NCBI GenBank assembly: GCA_016710985.1 | Contig: JADJTX010000005.1 | Span: 1 to 64,000 of the forward strand | Reading direction: 5' to 3' | Length of the DNA: 64,000 nt | Origin: Ignavibacteria bacterium | GTDB taxonomy: Bacteria; Bacteroidota; Ignavibacteria; Tepidaquicellales; Tepidaquicellaceae | In this document: positions 53,890-62,347 of the stretch, piece after piece | Layout: every line of letters starts with the position of its first letter | Position numbering within the stretch: position 1 is the stretch's first letter | The notes under the pieces: generated by a model | Database searches by the model: none | The model's input: only the letters and a program-made list of their open reading frames with translations | What the model was told of the DNA's origin: nothing | Translations under genes and position numbers: made by a program

Positions 53890-54085
53890 GTTCACGATGA
53901 TTTTTTTTGAACACGGATGACACTGATTTTGCCGATATTCGCTGATAGTTTATGAGAAATTAAAAAATCATAATCTCAAAAATAACAATAATAAGTTAGA
54001 TTCAATTGAATATTTTTAAAACAAATAAAAATCCGTTCTTTTTCAGCTCAATCCGCGTTATCCGCGTTCTATATTTCTCATGTAC
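53890..54085. mobile_element. MITE-like element, copy 2 (196 bp)
   Basis: Left end GTTCACGATG with TTTTTTGAACACGGATGACA, right end AATCCGCGTTATCCGCGTTC with CATGTAC. Preceded by GACTTTAATCTTT. The gap 53822-54395 (574 bp) holds copies 2 and 3 back to back and no ORF. Confidence 0.65.
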
Positions 54086-54112
54086 AAAGGACTTTAATTG
54101 ACTTTAATCTTC

Positions 54113-54308
54113 GCACACGACAAAAACAGAACGCGAATCACAAGGATCATGCTTGATAAATAAAGATTTTATTATTTGCTAAAATGAGGTAACAATACTC
54201 ATTTATATAGGCTGAGAATTCAAATTTTATCAATTAAATTTTTTAGAAAAGTCTGCGATTTCCGTTAAATCAGCGCTATCAGCGTTCTAAAAAAGTTTTT
54301 ACGTGTAC
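54113..54308. mobile_element. MITE-like element, copy 3 (196 bp)
   Basis: Left end GCACACGACAAAAACAGAAC, right end TCAGCGCTATCAGCGTTCTA with ACGTGTAC. Preceded by GACTTTAATCTTC, the same flank as copy 2, so the pair may be a tandem duplication including flank. Arms have diverged more than in copy 1. Confidence 0.6.
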
Positions 54309-54395
54309 AGAAAATTGATAAACAGTTCAAAATAATTCATTTTCATCACAGCTAAAAAATAATGATATTGCAAAACATTCATACATAAATAAATT

Positions 54396-55319
54396 TTGGA
54401 TAATAATAATTTCAATATTTCAGGAAGCACCGATCCGGTACATAAAAAAGGACCGCTTGCCAATACTCCACCGCTGGTTTTTATTTTTATTTCATTATCT
54501 GTTGTATTTTTTCTTTTTCAGATAGTCGGCGGCGGGATTACTTACATGGCGCTTGGCGCTGAGACGGACATCAATCCGGATAATGTAAACCTGACAAGGT
54601 TAATACTTACTTTTGCGCAGTTTATGTTCATTCTTTTTCCTTCGATAGTGCTTGTAATGCTTCAGGATAATAACATTAAGGAAACGTTCCGTTTAAAAAA
54701 ACCAAAGGCTTCTGTTTTTCTTTTTGCAATCATAGGAATACTTGTCATTCAGCCCTTTCTGCAGGCATTTCTGTATTATCAGAATGAACTTATTTTTAAT
54801 CTGCCATTTGGAAAAGAGGTATTGACTCAGTTGAAGGATATTTTTGATACACTTGAATCTACTACAGAAAAACTTGTAGCCGCGAATTCGTTTCCGGAAT
54901 TTTTGACAATACTGATTGTGATTGCAGTTACGCCGGCTATTTGCGAGGAGTTTTTGTTCAGAGGTCTTGTATTTAAAAATTTTGAAAAGATAATCCCTGC
55001 TTCCAAATCAATTTTTTTTACAGGATTATTATTTGCATTATTTCATTTCCATCCTTTCAATCTTATTCCGCTGACAGTACTGGGAATATTTTTAACATTC
55101 ATAGTGTATCACAGCGGCAGTATTTACACTGCTGTGGTATGTCATTTCATTAATAATTTCATTTCAGCACTCGCAGTATATATTTACGGCACTGATGCAG
55201 TTGGTACGGACAATATATCAATGACTCCTGAGGAGCAAATTCAGTTTGCGGTATTGGGAATTTTATCGCTTGGAATATTCATTGCGATAATTTATCTGAT
55301 AAAAAATATTCTGTCATAA
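54396..55319 (+). CDS. CPBP-family intramembrane metalloprotease
   Basis: 307 residues from a TTG start (MDNNNFNISGSTDP). Eight or so helices. The three family motifs are present: EEFLFRGLVFKNF near 185 (EExxxR), FALFHFHPFNLIP near 211 (FxxxH), and AVVCHFINNFISA near 245 (HxxxN/D). Members of the CPBP (Rce1/Abi) family process CAAX-like peptides, bacteriocins or secretion signals; the target here is unknown. cdsA follows 32 bp downstream. Confidence 0.85.
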   Translation: MDNNNFNISGSTDPVHKKGPLANTPPLVFIFISLSVVFFLFQIVGGGITYMALGAETDINPDNVNLTRLILTFAQFMFILFPSIVLVMLQDNNIKETFRLKKPKASVFLFAIIGILVIQPFLQAFLYYQNELIFNLPFGKEVLTQLKDIFDTLESTTEKLVAANSFPEFLTILIVIAVTPAICEEFLFRGLVFKNFEKIIPASKSIFFTGLLFALFHFHPFNLIPLTVLGIFLTFIVYHSGSIYTAVVCHFINNFISALAVYIYGTDAVGTDNISMTPEEQIQFAVLGILSLGIFIAIIYLIKNILS

Positions 55320-55351
55320 AGGATTCTTTTATTAATCTCTCCCGGTTGAAA

Positions 55352-56134
55352 ATGAGTAATTTAGTAAAAAGGATTCTTGCTGGAATGATCGGAATACCAT
55401 TGATACTTGCAGCATCATATTTCGGCGGAGTTTATTTCCTGATATTTTCGGTCATTGTTTCCTCGCTTGCGCTTTGGGAGTTTTGTTCGATGTTCGGAAA
55501 AAAGGATTTATCTCCTTTAAAATATTTTGGATTAATAGTTTCCGCAGCAATAATAATATTATTATACTTTGACTGGGAGTATTTAATATTGATTATTTTT
55601 ATGACTACTTCAGTGATCACCGGCTTAGAAATTTTCCGTAAACAGAAAAATCCGTTAAATCCGGTGATACTTATCTTTGGAATCATATATATAACGTTTC
55701 CTTTTGTATTACTGAATGCACTTATCAAATTATCAGACTATAATATAGTCATTTACATTTTTATTCTGATCTGGACCTGTGACACTGCTGCGTACTTTGG
55801 CGGCAGGGTATTTGGAAGGCATCAGCTTTCGGTCATCAGTCCGAAGAAAACATGGGAGGGTTCTGCCGCAGGATTTATCTTTACGGTAATAATTTCTTTA
55901 CTCGTGCATTTTATTTTTCCTGATAAAATAAATTTACAGGATGCGGTTGTCGCGGGATCAATTACCGGAATATTTTCACAGATCGGGGATCTGTTTGAAT
56001 CACTGCTGAAGAGGTATTGTGACGTAAAGGATTCCTCTGAAATTATTCCCGGGCACGGCGGGATACTGGACAGGTTTGACAGTTTAATTTTTGTTACTCC
56101 GTTTATTTTTGTTTATTTTATGTATATTAAATGA
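55352..56134 (+). CDS. cdsA: Phosphatidate cytidylyltransferase
   Basis: 260 residues from ATG 55352 (a TTG two codons upstream is possible). Polytopic membrane enzyme with the CdsA signature SPKKTWEGSAAGFI near 166 and SQIGDLFESLLKRYCDVKDS followed by PGHGGILDRFDSL near 232. It makes CDP-diacylglycerol from phosphatidate and CTP, the precursor of all phosphoglycerolipids. Length and motifs are standard. Confidence 0.92.
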   Translation: MSNLVKRILAGMIGIPLILAASYFGGVYFLIFSVIVSSLALWEFCSMFGKKDLSPLKYFGLIVSAAIIILLYFDWEYLILIIFMTTSVITGLEIFRKQKNPLNPVILIFGIIYITFPFVLLNALIKLSDYNIVIYIFILIWTCDTAAYFGGRVFGRHQLSVISPKKTWEGSAAGFIFTVIISLLVHFIFPDKINLQDAVVAGSITGIFSQIGDLFESLLKRYCDVKDSSEIIPGHGGILDRFDSLIFVTPFIFVYFMYIK

Positions 56135-56306
56135 GGTCAGCCTTACTATTGCTCTTGAAATTTTAAAATATTTAGAATAAAACTTTCTTTAATTTATAAA
56201 AAAAATATAATTGAATTTTTAAATTATTATTGTAATTTGTAAGAAACTAAATTAACTATTTAACGACGAAAAATTTTACGATAAGCGTATTAATTAATAA
56301 GATAAA

Positions 56307-56816
56307 ATGATAAGCAAGAAAACCAAAATTAATTCCGAAAAGAAAGTAAAAAAGAAATCTTCTGAAGACTCAGGTGAGGAGCGAATCCCGAAAGATGAGC
56401 GCGAAATAGAGGAGATGCTTGAAGAGGAAATGCTGGGAGATCTAGATGAAGAAGATGATGAGGAATTCATCCATAACGTTGAAGAGTTCAAAAAGGGACA
56501 TTTAAAAGGAAAGATGATCAGCGTTTATAAAAAAATAGGTAAGCCCAAATTTACTGAGCTGAATAAGCTGGATCCGAAAAAGTTAAAAGATGAACTGAGG
56601 AGATTAATAGTTGCGCTGGATACCTGTAATATTATTGTTCACTCTCACGGTGAATATGACGACAGGGAAAAATACAGATTCATTACCGAAGAGATATTTA
56701 AAGAATTTGTAGAAGATGATAAAAAGAAACATATCACATTTGTATATGAAGACTACCATCCTGAGATGGAAGATGATGATGAAGACGAAGAAGTACGGAA
56801 TGATGATTTGATCTGA
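56307..56816 (+). CDS. Acidic hypothetical protein
   Basis: 169 residues, unrecognised. A Lys-rich start (KKTKINSEKKVKKKSSEDSG) and an Asp/Glu-rich run (EEMLEEEMLGDLDEEDDEEF) lead into a compact region (about 60-150; KPKFTELNKLDPKKLKDELR, NIIVHSHGEYDDREKYRFIT, HITFVYEDYHPEMED). It ends in a second acid run. No signal peptide or membrane helix, so cytoplasmic. Polyacidic ends occur in nucleic-acid mimics and chaperone-like proteins, but no function can be claimed. Codon use looks like its neighbours. Confidence 0.6.
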   Translation: MISKKTKINSEKKVKKKSSEDSGEERIPKDEREIEEMLEEEMLGDLDEEDDEEFIHNVEEFKKGHLKGKMISVYKKIGKPKFTELNKLDPKKLKDELRRLIVALDTCNIIVHSHGEYDDREKYRFITEEIFKEFVEDDKKKHITFVYEDYHPEMEDDDEDEEVRNDDLI

Positions 56817-56853
56817 GCTACTCAGAATATCCTAACGACATAATTTATATTAC

Positions 56854-57411
56854 ATGCCCGCATTCAGCAATCCGGATAATACAGGAATTAAGATAATTGA
56901 TTTTTCACTGAAAGGTATTGACGGAAAACTATACTCTCCTGCAGACTTTAAAGACAAAGACATCCTTATAATAATTTTTAAATGCAATCACTGCCCATAT
57001 GTAAAAGCAGTCATGGACAGACTTGTATCGTTTCAGAAAAAATACAGAGATAAGAAAGTTCAGCTTATAGGTATCAATCCAAACGATGCTGAATCATATC
57101 CTGAAGATTCATTTGACAACATGAAACTCTTCGCCGAAAAATACAAAATGAATTTCCCCTATCTGATTGATGAAACACAGGAAGTTGCGAGAAAATATGA
57201 TGCGGTATGCACGCCCGATATTTATGTTTATGACATAGAAAGAAAATTAAGATACCGCGGACGACTCGATGACAGCTGGAAAGATGAAAACAAAATCATG
57301 TCAAAGGATCTGGAACATGCAGTCGGACTTTTGCTCGAAGGTAAAGAAATTGATTTTGAGCAGATACCGTCGATGGGATGTTCGATTAAATGGAAGGTTG
57401 CCAAATCTTAG
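56854..57411 (+). CDS. Thioredoxin-fold (AhpC/TSA-Redoxin) protein
   Basis: 185 residues, no signal peptide. IKIIDFSLKGIDGKLYSPAD at the start, active-site region IIFKCNHCPYVKAVMDRL near 48, and YDAVCTPDIYVYDIE near 118 (cis-Pro) match the family of thioredoxin-like proteins with a CxxC-like CNHC centre. Probably a thiol-disulfide or peroxide reductase of the cytoplasm; the electron donor is unknown. 37 bp downstream of the acidic hypothetical, so possibly one unit with it. Confidence 0.82.
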   Translation: MPAFSNPDNTGIKIIDFSLKGIDGKLYSPADFKDKDILIIIFKCNHCPYVKAVMDRLVSFQKKYRDKKVQLIGINPNDAESYPEDSFDNMKLFAEKYKMNFPYLIDETQEVARKYDAVCTPDIYVYDIERKLRYRGRLDDSWKDENKIMSKDLEHAVGLLLEGKEIDFEQIPSMGCSIKWKVAKS

Positions 57412-57487
57412 ACATTTATATTTCGTTCAGGTTTTATTGAACATATCTGACGACATTAGATCACCTCTTTAAATACTTAATATTTAA

Positions 57488-57518
57488 TTGTAAGAAAAAA
57501 AAATTTAAACTAACTTTG
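57488..57518 (+). promoter_or_regulatory. Possible Bacteroidota-type promoter before gpmA
   Basis: TTG, then 20 bases, then TAACTTTG, close to the TTTG/TAnnTTTG pattern of Bacteroidota housekeeping promoters, about 30 bp before the gpmA start. Pattern match only. Confidence 0.35.
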
Positions 57519-57549
57519 CAAAGTTTTTAACTTAAAAAATAAATTTTAC

Positions 57550-58155
57550 ATGCCTAAGTTAGTTATTGTCCGACACGGTCAGTCACAGTGGAATCTTGAA
57601 AACCGTTTTACAGGATGGGTGAATATAGATCTTTCACCCGCCGGAATAGCAGAAGCTGAGAAAGCCGGTGAGAAGCTGAAAGGATTCAAATTTGACAGAG
57701 CATTTACTTCAGATCTTATAAGAGCTCAGAGAACCTTAGATATAATACTGGATGAGATTGATCAAAAAGATATTCCGGTTGAGAAAGATGTTGCTTTAAA
57801 TGAAAGAATGTACGGTGACCTGCAGGGTTTAAATAAAGATGAATGCAGGAAAAAGTTCGGAGATGAACAGGTAAAAATATGGCGAAGAAGCTATGATACA
57901 CCTCCTCCTAACGGTGAGAGCCTTAAAGATACAGCTGACAGGGTTCTTCCTTATTATAAATCGAAAATCGAACCCGAGCTGAGAAAAGGAAAAGATGTTC
58001 TGATCTCTGCTCACGGCAACAGTCTTCGAGCATTGATTATGTATCTTGAAAAATTGACTCCGGAGCAAATACTTCAGACTGAAATTCCAACGGGGAATCC
58101 AAAAGAATATATTCTTGACGATAACTTAAACGTTCTTGAAACCAAATACCTTTAG
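57550..58155 (+). CDS. gpmA: 2,3-bisphosphoglycerate-dependent phosphoglycerate mutase
   Basis: 201 residues. Catalytic histidine in LVIVRHGQSQWNLENRFTGW near residue 9, Arg in SDLIRAQRTLDI near 57, ERMYGDLQGLNKDE near 86, and the second histidine in LISAHGNSLRALIMYLE near 155 are all present. It interconverts 3- and 2-phosphoglycerate in glycolysis. It is somewhat shorter than E. coli GpmA (250). The stop codon overlaps the GTG start of the HAD gene by one base. Confidence 0.92.
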   Translation: MPKLVIVRHGQSQWNLENRFTGWVNIDLSPAGIAEAEKAGEKLKGFKFDRAFTSDLIRAQRTLDIILDEIDQKDIPVEKDVALNERMYGDLQGLNKDECRKKFGDEQVKIWRRSYDTPPPNGESLKDTADRVLPYYKSKIEPELRKGKDVLISAHGNSLRALIMYLEKLTPEQILQTEIPTGNPKEYILDDNLNVLETKYL

Positions 58156-58771
58156 TGCCTTCTTCCAAAATTAAAAATATCATTTTAGATTTAGGAAATA
58201 CACTTGTATATTTCGACTACTGTTATTTTTATGACGGAGTTGCCAAGCTGGAAAAGAAAGTCAATGCAGGGAAGCTGAAAAAATATTTTGTGGATAATAA
58301 ATTCGATATTAAGATCGGCTCCGGTAAGCTGAATATCAAGCAGGCGTTTAAGATCCTCAAGAAGAAATTTAACTTAAGAATCGGATATTCGGATTTTTAT
58401 TACTTGTACTGCGACATATTTTGGAAAATACCGCAATGAAAAATTTTCTGGAAAACAAGCTGCTTGATTCTTCCTACAGACTTTATATGCTGTCCAATGT
58501 TGATTCTTCACACATTAATTTCATAAATAATAATTTTCCTTACGTCAGAAACATCAAAAAAAGGGTTCTGTCCTATAAAGCAAAAAGTGTAAAACCGGAT
58601 AAAAAGATATTCAAGCATACAATAGACAAATTCAGAATCAATCCCGATGAAAGTTTATTTGTTGATGACCTGAAGAATAATATTCTTGCAGCAAAAGCAC
58701 TCGGCTTTAATACAATTCATTACACATCTCATAACCGGTTCCTCAGGGAGTTTAAAAAGCTTACAAAGTAA
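58155..58771 (+). CDS. HAD-superfamily hydrolase (frameshifted)
   Basis: ORFs 58155-58439 and 58421-58771 form one gene. Motif I IKNIILDLGNTLVYFDYCYF near residue 6 (Asp nucleophile; the second Asp of DxD is Asn, unusual), motif II LYMLSNVDSSHI near 110, then the lysine in KSVKPDKKIFKHTIDKF near 145 and motif III ESLFVDDLKNNILAAKALGF near 167. A missing G near 58423 joins FW with ENTAMKNFLENKLL. DLGNT in place of DxDGT-type would abolish the usual acid, so activity is uncertain. It is coupled to gpmA by a one-base overlap. Confidence 0.75.
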
Positions 58772-59035
58772 AATTTTTACAAAAAAATTTACTGGTCTTC
58801 AATACTTTATAGTTTTAAGAAAATGAAAATACTATATTTGTCTAAATGAAAATCAGGTTTAAGAATCTTTATTGTATCAGAATTGTTGTCCCTTCAACTA
58901 ATTAACGATCTTACAAAGAAGATTTAATAATTGGAGCCTCAAGCTGCAGAATCTGTTATTATAAAATAACCCCGTTTAATTTCCATTTAATCCAATAATA
59001 AAAACAAAATAATTTAAAAATTTAAATAAACTGAA

Positions 59036-61345
59036 ATGAAAACCATTTTAAAAATTACATTTCTTGCCGTTTTGATATTTACAGTATCAGTATTTATATC
59101 AAATAATCTCGCAGGAAAATCCGGCAGTAATGTTTATGCAGATAATAATTCCGCGGTCTGGACTGATGCAGCCGAAGGCTCTTTTGTTGTTAAAGGTGAA
59201 AGAAGAATCATTCCGCAATTATACAGAACTGTTAAGGCAAACTTAACGGATCTGAAATCTTCATTATCAGCCGCACCGTTTGAATTTACGGACAGAGCGG
59301 TTAATTCTCCTTTAGTAATTGAGCTTCCGCTGCCAAACGGCGGCACAACAAGATTCAATGTAACCGAATACTCAATGATGGAACCCGGACTTTCGGCTAA
59401 ATTTCCTGAGTTTAAAACCTATACCGTCAAAGGCATAGACGATCCTTATGCATTTGGAAAAATTGACATAACACTAACAGGATTTCACGCAATGGTTTTA
59501 TCTCCAAACGGAAGCTATTTTATAGATCCTTACAGCAGTGAAGAAAAGGAAATTTATATTTCCTATTTCAAAAAAGACTTTGTTACCGATCAAATCCTTG
59601 AGTGCCATGTAGAAGAAAATGTTACTAATGAATCAAAAGAAAAAAATCTTATGAGAGGATTCTTCTCTTCAGGACCTCAGCTTAGGTCATACAGGCTTGC
59701 ACTGGCTGCAACAGGCGAGTATACAGCTCGCTTCGGAGGAACAGTTGCAGGGGCAATGGATGCCATTGTTACATCCATGAACAGAATAAACGGTGTCTAC
59801 GAACGTGAAATGTCTGTGAGAATGGTATTAATTGCAAATAATGATTTGATAGTGTATACAAACGGAGCAACCGATCCGTATTCAAATAACGATGGCTTCG
59901 CTATGCTGGGGCAAAATCAATCGAATATCGACAATGTAATAGGTGCAGCAAACTATGACATGGGACATGTGTACAGCACAGGCGGAGGCGGAGTTGCTTA
60001 TCTTGGATGCATATGCCAGAATGGCGTGAAGGCAAGAGGTGTAACAGGGTTGCCAAATCCTGTCGGCGATCCCTTTTATATTGATTACGTTGCTCACGAA
60101 ATGGGTCATCAGTATAGTGGAAATCATTCTTTTAACAGCGTAATGGGTGGATGCGGAGGCGGAAACAGAAATGCAGGTACTGCATGGGAGCCGGGAAGCG
60201 CAAGCACAATTATGGGATATGCAGGACTCTGCGGCAGTGATGATCTTCAAAATAACAGCGATGCATATTTTCACTCCGGTAATTTTACTGAAATGGTTAT
60301 TTATACACAGATAGCTGCAGGTAACAGCTGCCCGGTAATTACAAATACGGGAAATTTGCCTCCGGTAATAACCGTACCGGTTGGCGGCTTTGCAATTCCG
60401 ATAAGCACACCGTTCCAGTTGACCGGTTCAGCTACGGATGAAACTCCGAATACACTGACCTACTGCTGGGAAGAAATGGATCTGGGACCCGCCGGATCAC
60501 CAAACAGTCCGTCCGGAGATGCGCCTATAATAAGATCATTAAATCCTGTGGTTACCGGTACCAGGGTAGTTCCAAGGGTCAGCAATCTTATCAACAACAC
60601 TTCACTGTATGGTGAACTTTTACCGACATACTCGAGAAATCTTACCTTCAGATTAACGGTAAGAGATAACTCAGGCGGCGTAGACTACGATCAGGTTGCA
60701 TTTACAGCAGATGCTTCATCAGGACCTTTCTTAGTCACTGTACCAAACACAAATGTTACATGGAATACAAACGTACCCCAGACAGTCACATGGAATGTAG
60801 CAAATACGACAGCAGCTCCGGTGAACTGCGCTAACGTAAGCATAAAACTTTCTACAGACGGAGGAAATACTTTTAACACAACACTTATTGCGAGTACTCC
60901 AAATGACGGCTCTCAGTCTGTTACTCTTCCGAGCATAAACAATTCAACTGCAAGAATAAGCGTAGAATCAGTCGGAAACATATTCTTTGATATTTCAAAT
61001 GCAAACTTCACGCTGTCGAATCAAGTTGGAGTTCAGAACAACGAAACAGGAATCCCGGGTGACTATGCGCTTTCACAGAATTTTCCAAATCCGTTCAATC
61101 CTTCTACAAAAATTAATTTTGATCTCCCTTATAACAGCAATGTAACTCTGAAAATAATGGACATTTCGGGAAAAGAGATCGCTACAATTGTGAAAGGATT
61201 TTATTCAGCAGGATCATACAATGTGACTTTTTCAGCAAACGAATACGGAACCGGTCTTGCAAGCGGAATTTATTTTTATAAAGTGATCGCCGAAAGCGAT
61301 AAAGGTAATTTTGTTACGACAAAGAAGATGACATTGATAAAATAG
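59036..61345 (+). CDS. Secreted reprolysin-like metalloprotease with type IX sorting domain
   Basis: 769 residues. Signal peptide, prodomain (to about 210), then the M12B-like catalytic domain with zinc motif VAHEMGHQYSGNHSFN near 352 (HExxHxxxxxH) and Met-turn STIMGYAGLCG near 394. Beta-sandwich repeats follow, and the last 80 residues are a sorting domain (DYALSQNFPNPFNPSTKINF near 680). It should be secreted by the type IX system and released or anchored at the surface. Similar proteases of this class degrade protein nutrients. It is followed by a small exported protein 30 bp downstream. Confidence 0.9.
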   Translation: MKTILKITFLAVLIFTVSVFISNNLAGKSGSNVYADNNSAVWTDAAEGSFVVKGERRIIPQLYRTVKANLTDLKSSLSAAPFEFTDRAVNSPLVIELPLPNGGTTRFNVTEYSMMEPGLSAKFPEFKTYTVKGIDDPYAFGKIDITLTGFHAMVLSPNGSYFIDPYSSEEKEIYISYFKKDFVTDQILECHVEENVTNESKEKNLMRGFFSSGPQLRSYRLALAATGEYTARFGGTVAGAMDAIVTSMNRINGVYEREMSVRMVLIANNDLIVYTNGATDPYSNNDGFAMLGQNQSNIDNVIGAANYDMGHVYSTGGGGVAYLGCICQNGVKARGVTGLPNPVGDPFYIDYVAHEMGHQYSGNHSFNSVMGGCGGGNRNAGTAWEPGSASTIMGYAGLCGSDDLQNNSDAYFHSGNFTEMVIYTQIAAGNSCPVITNTGNLPPVITVPVGGFAIPISTPFQLTGSATDETPNTLTYCWEEMDLGPAGSPNSPSGDAPIIRSLNPVVTGTRVVPRVSNLINNTSLYGELLPTYSRNLTFRLTVRDNSGGVDYDQVAFTADASSGPFLVTVPNTNVTWNTNVPQTVTWNVANTTAAPVNCANVSIKLSTDGGNTFNTTLIASTPNDGSQSVTLPSINNSTARISVESVGNIFFDISNANFTLSNQVGVQNNETGIPGDYALSQNFPNPFNPSTKINFDLPYNSNVTLKIMDISGKEIATIVKGFYSAGSYNVTFSANEYGTGLASGIYFYKVIAESDKGNFVTTKKMTLIK

Positions 61346-61375
61346 TTTCAGTGATAAAATATTATTTATAACAAA

Positions 61376-62119
61376 ATGAAAGTATTCATTTGTATTTTTA
61401 TTCTTTGTTTTGCCTTTGCAAAATCCGGTGCGCAAACAATTAATGTAACTTATAAAACAATTTCCGGCAGCAATCCGGATATGGATTACACTATCAGCGC
61501 TACATATCCGCAGGTTGATTTTGGACCGGATGCGCTGATGGGTGTCAGAGGTGTCGCATCGGATATTAATAATTCTTTAGATACAACTGTAGATGGAATA
61601 ATTAAGGATTTTATTAAACAGGTTTCCGAAATGCCGAAGAAGATCGTGAATGGAATGGGGAGTAAGCTCGAAATCACAAGTAACGGTTGGGTTTCAAATG
61701 AATCATTACTGTCTGCCGAACTTAACACATTCTGCAATATTGCCGGGATGGCGCACCCGCTTACGACAGTTACAACTTTCAATTACAGCATAATCAGCAC
61801 AGGGCAGTTAGAGTTATCAAATTTATTTTTAAGTAATGCAGAATATCTTAATTACATTTCGGCAGTTTGCATAAAACAGCTTACTGACAAAGCATTAAAA
61901 GAGGGCTACGGTAATATTAATGACATGATTTTGAGCGGAGCGTCAGCTGATGCAAAAAACTTCAGCGAATGGACTGTGAAAAATGACAGTCTCGATATAA
62001 TATTTAATGTGTATCAGGTAATGCCTTATGTAATGGGAATTCAGACAGTTTCCATTCCGCTCAGTGACATGACAAATATGATTGATCCGAAAGGTCCGCT
62101 GTCATTTATGTACAGGTAA
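61376..62119 (+). CDS. Exported DUF3298-like protein
   Basis: 247 residues with signal peptide FICIFILCFAFAKSGAQ. The pattern NPDMDYTISATYPQVDFGPD near 28, an alpha/beta middle and WTVKNDSLDIIFNVYQVMPY near 205 then MGIQTVSIPLSDM match the DUF3298/RsiV-like family, extracellular folds known from lysozyme-sensing anti-sigma RsiV and PdaC. No membrane anchor, so periplasmic. Whether it binds peptidoglycan-related ligands is unknown. An intrinsic terminator follows. Confidence 0.7.
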   Translation: MKVFICIFILCFAFAKSGAQTINVTYKTISGSNPDMDYTISATYPQVDFGPDALMGVRGVASDINNSLDTTVDGIIKDFIKQVSEMPKKIVNGMGSKLEITSNGWVSNESLLSAELNTFCNIAGMAHPLTTVTTFNYSIISTGQLELSNLFLSNAEYLNYISAVCIKQLTDKALKEGYGNINDMILSGASADAKNFSEWTVKNDSLDIIFNVYQVMPYVMGIQTVSIPLSDMTNMIDPKGPLSFMYR

Positions 62120-62150
62120 ATATTTAGAATTTAATTATTATGAAAAATCC

Positions 62151-62186
62151 AAAAGACACCGGAATAATTTTTTCCTGTGTCTTTTT
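62151..62186 (+). terminator. Intrinsic terminator
   Basis: Stem AAAAGACACCGG / CCTGTGTCTTTT with one mismatch, loop about 11 bases, followed by T; 31 bp after the DUF3298-like stop codon. Confidence 0.7.
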
Positions 62187-62347
62187 GTATTTATGGCAGT
62201 TATAAATTTTACTCAGTAAATGTATTTGTTAAAATGTTTTGGACGGCATTGAGCTTAAAGCCGGAAGATTCAAAATCTATCTTTCATATGTAATAAATAG
62301 TTATTATAATCACCGTTAGTTAAAGGACTTAAATTTAAAAAAATATT

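Noticed and set aside
53890..54308. A possible structured RNA or riboswitch upstream of the CPBP gene
   Set aside because: The inverted repeats are explained by the MITE-like family also found at 16382, where the neighbours are unrelated genes.
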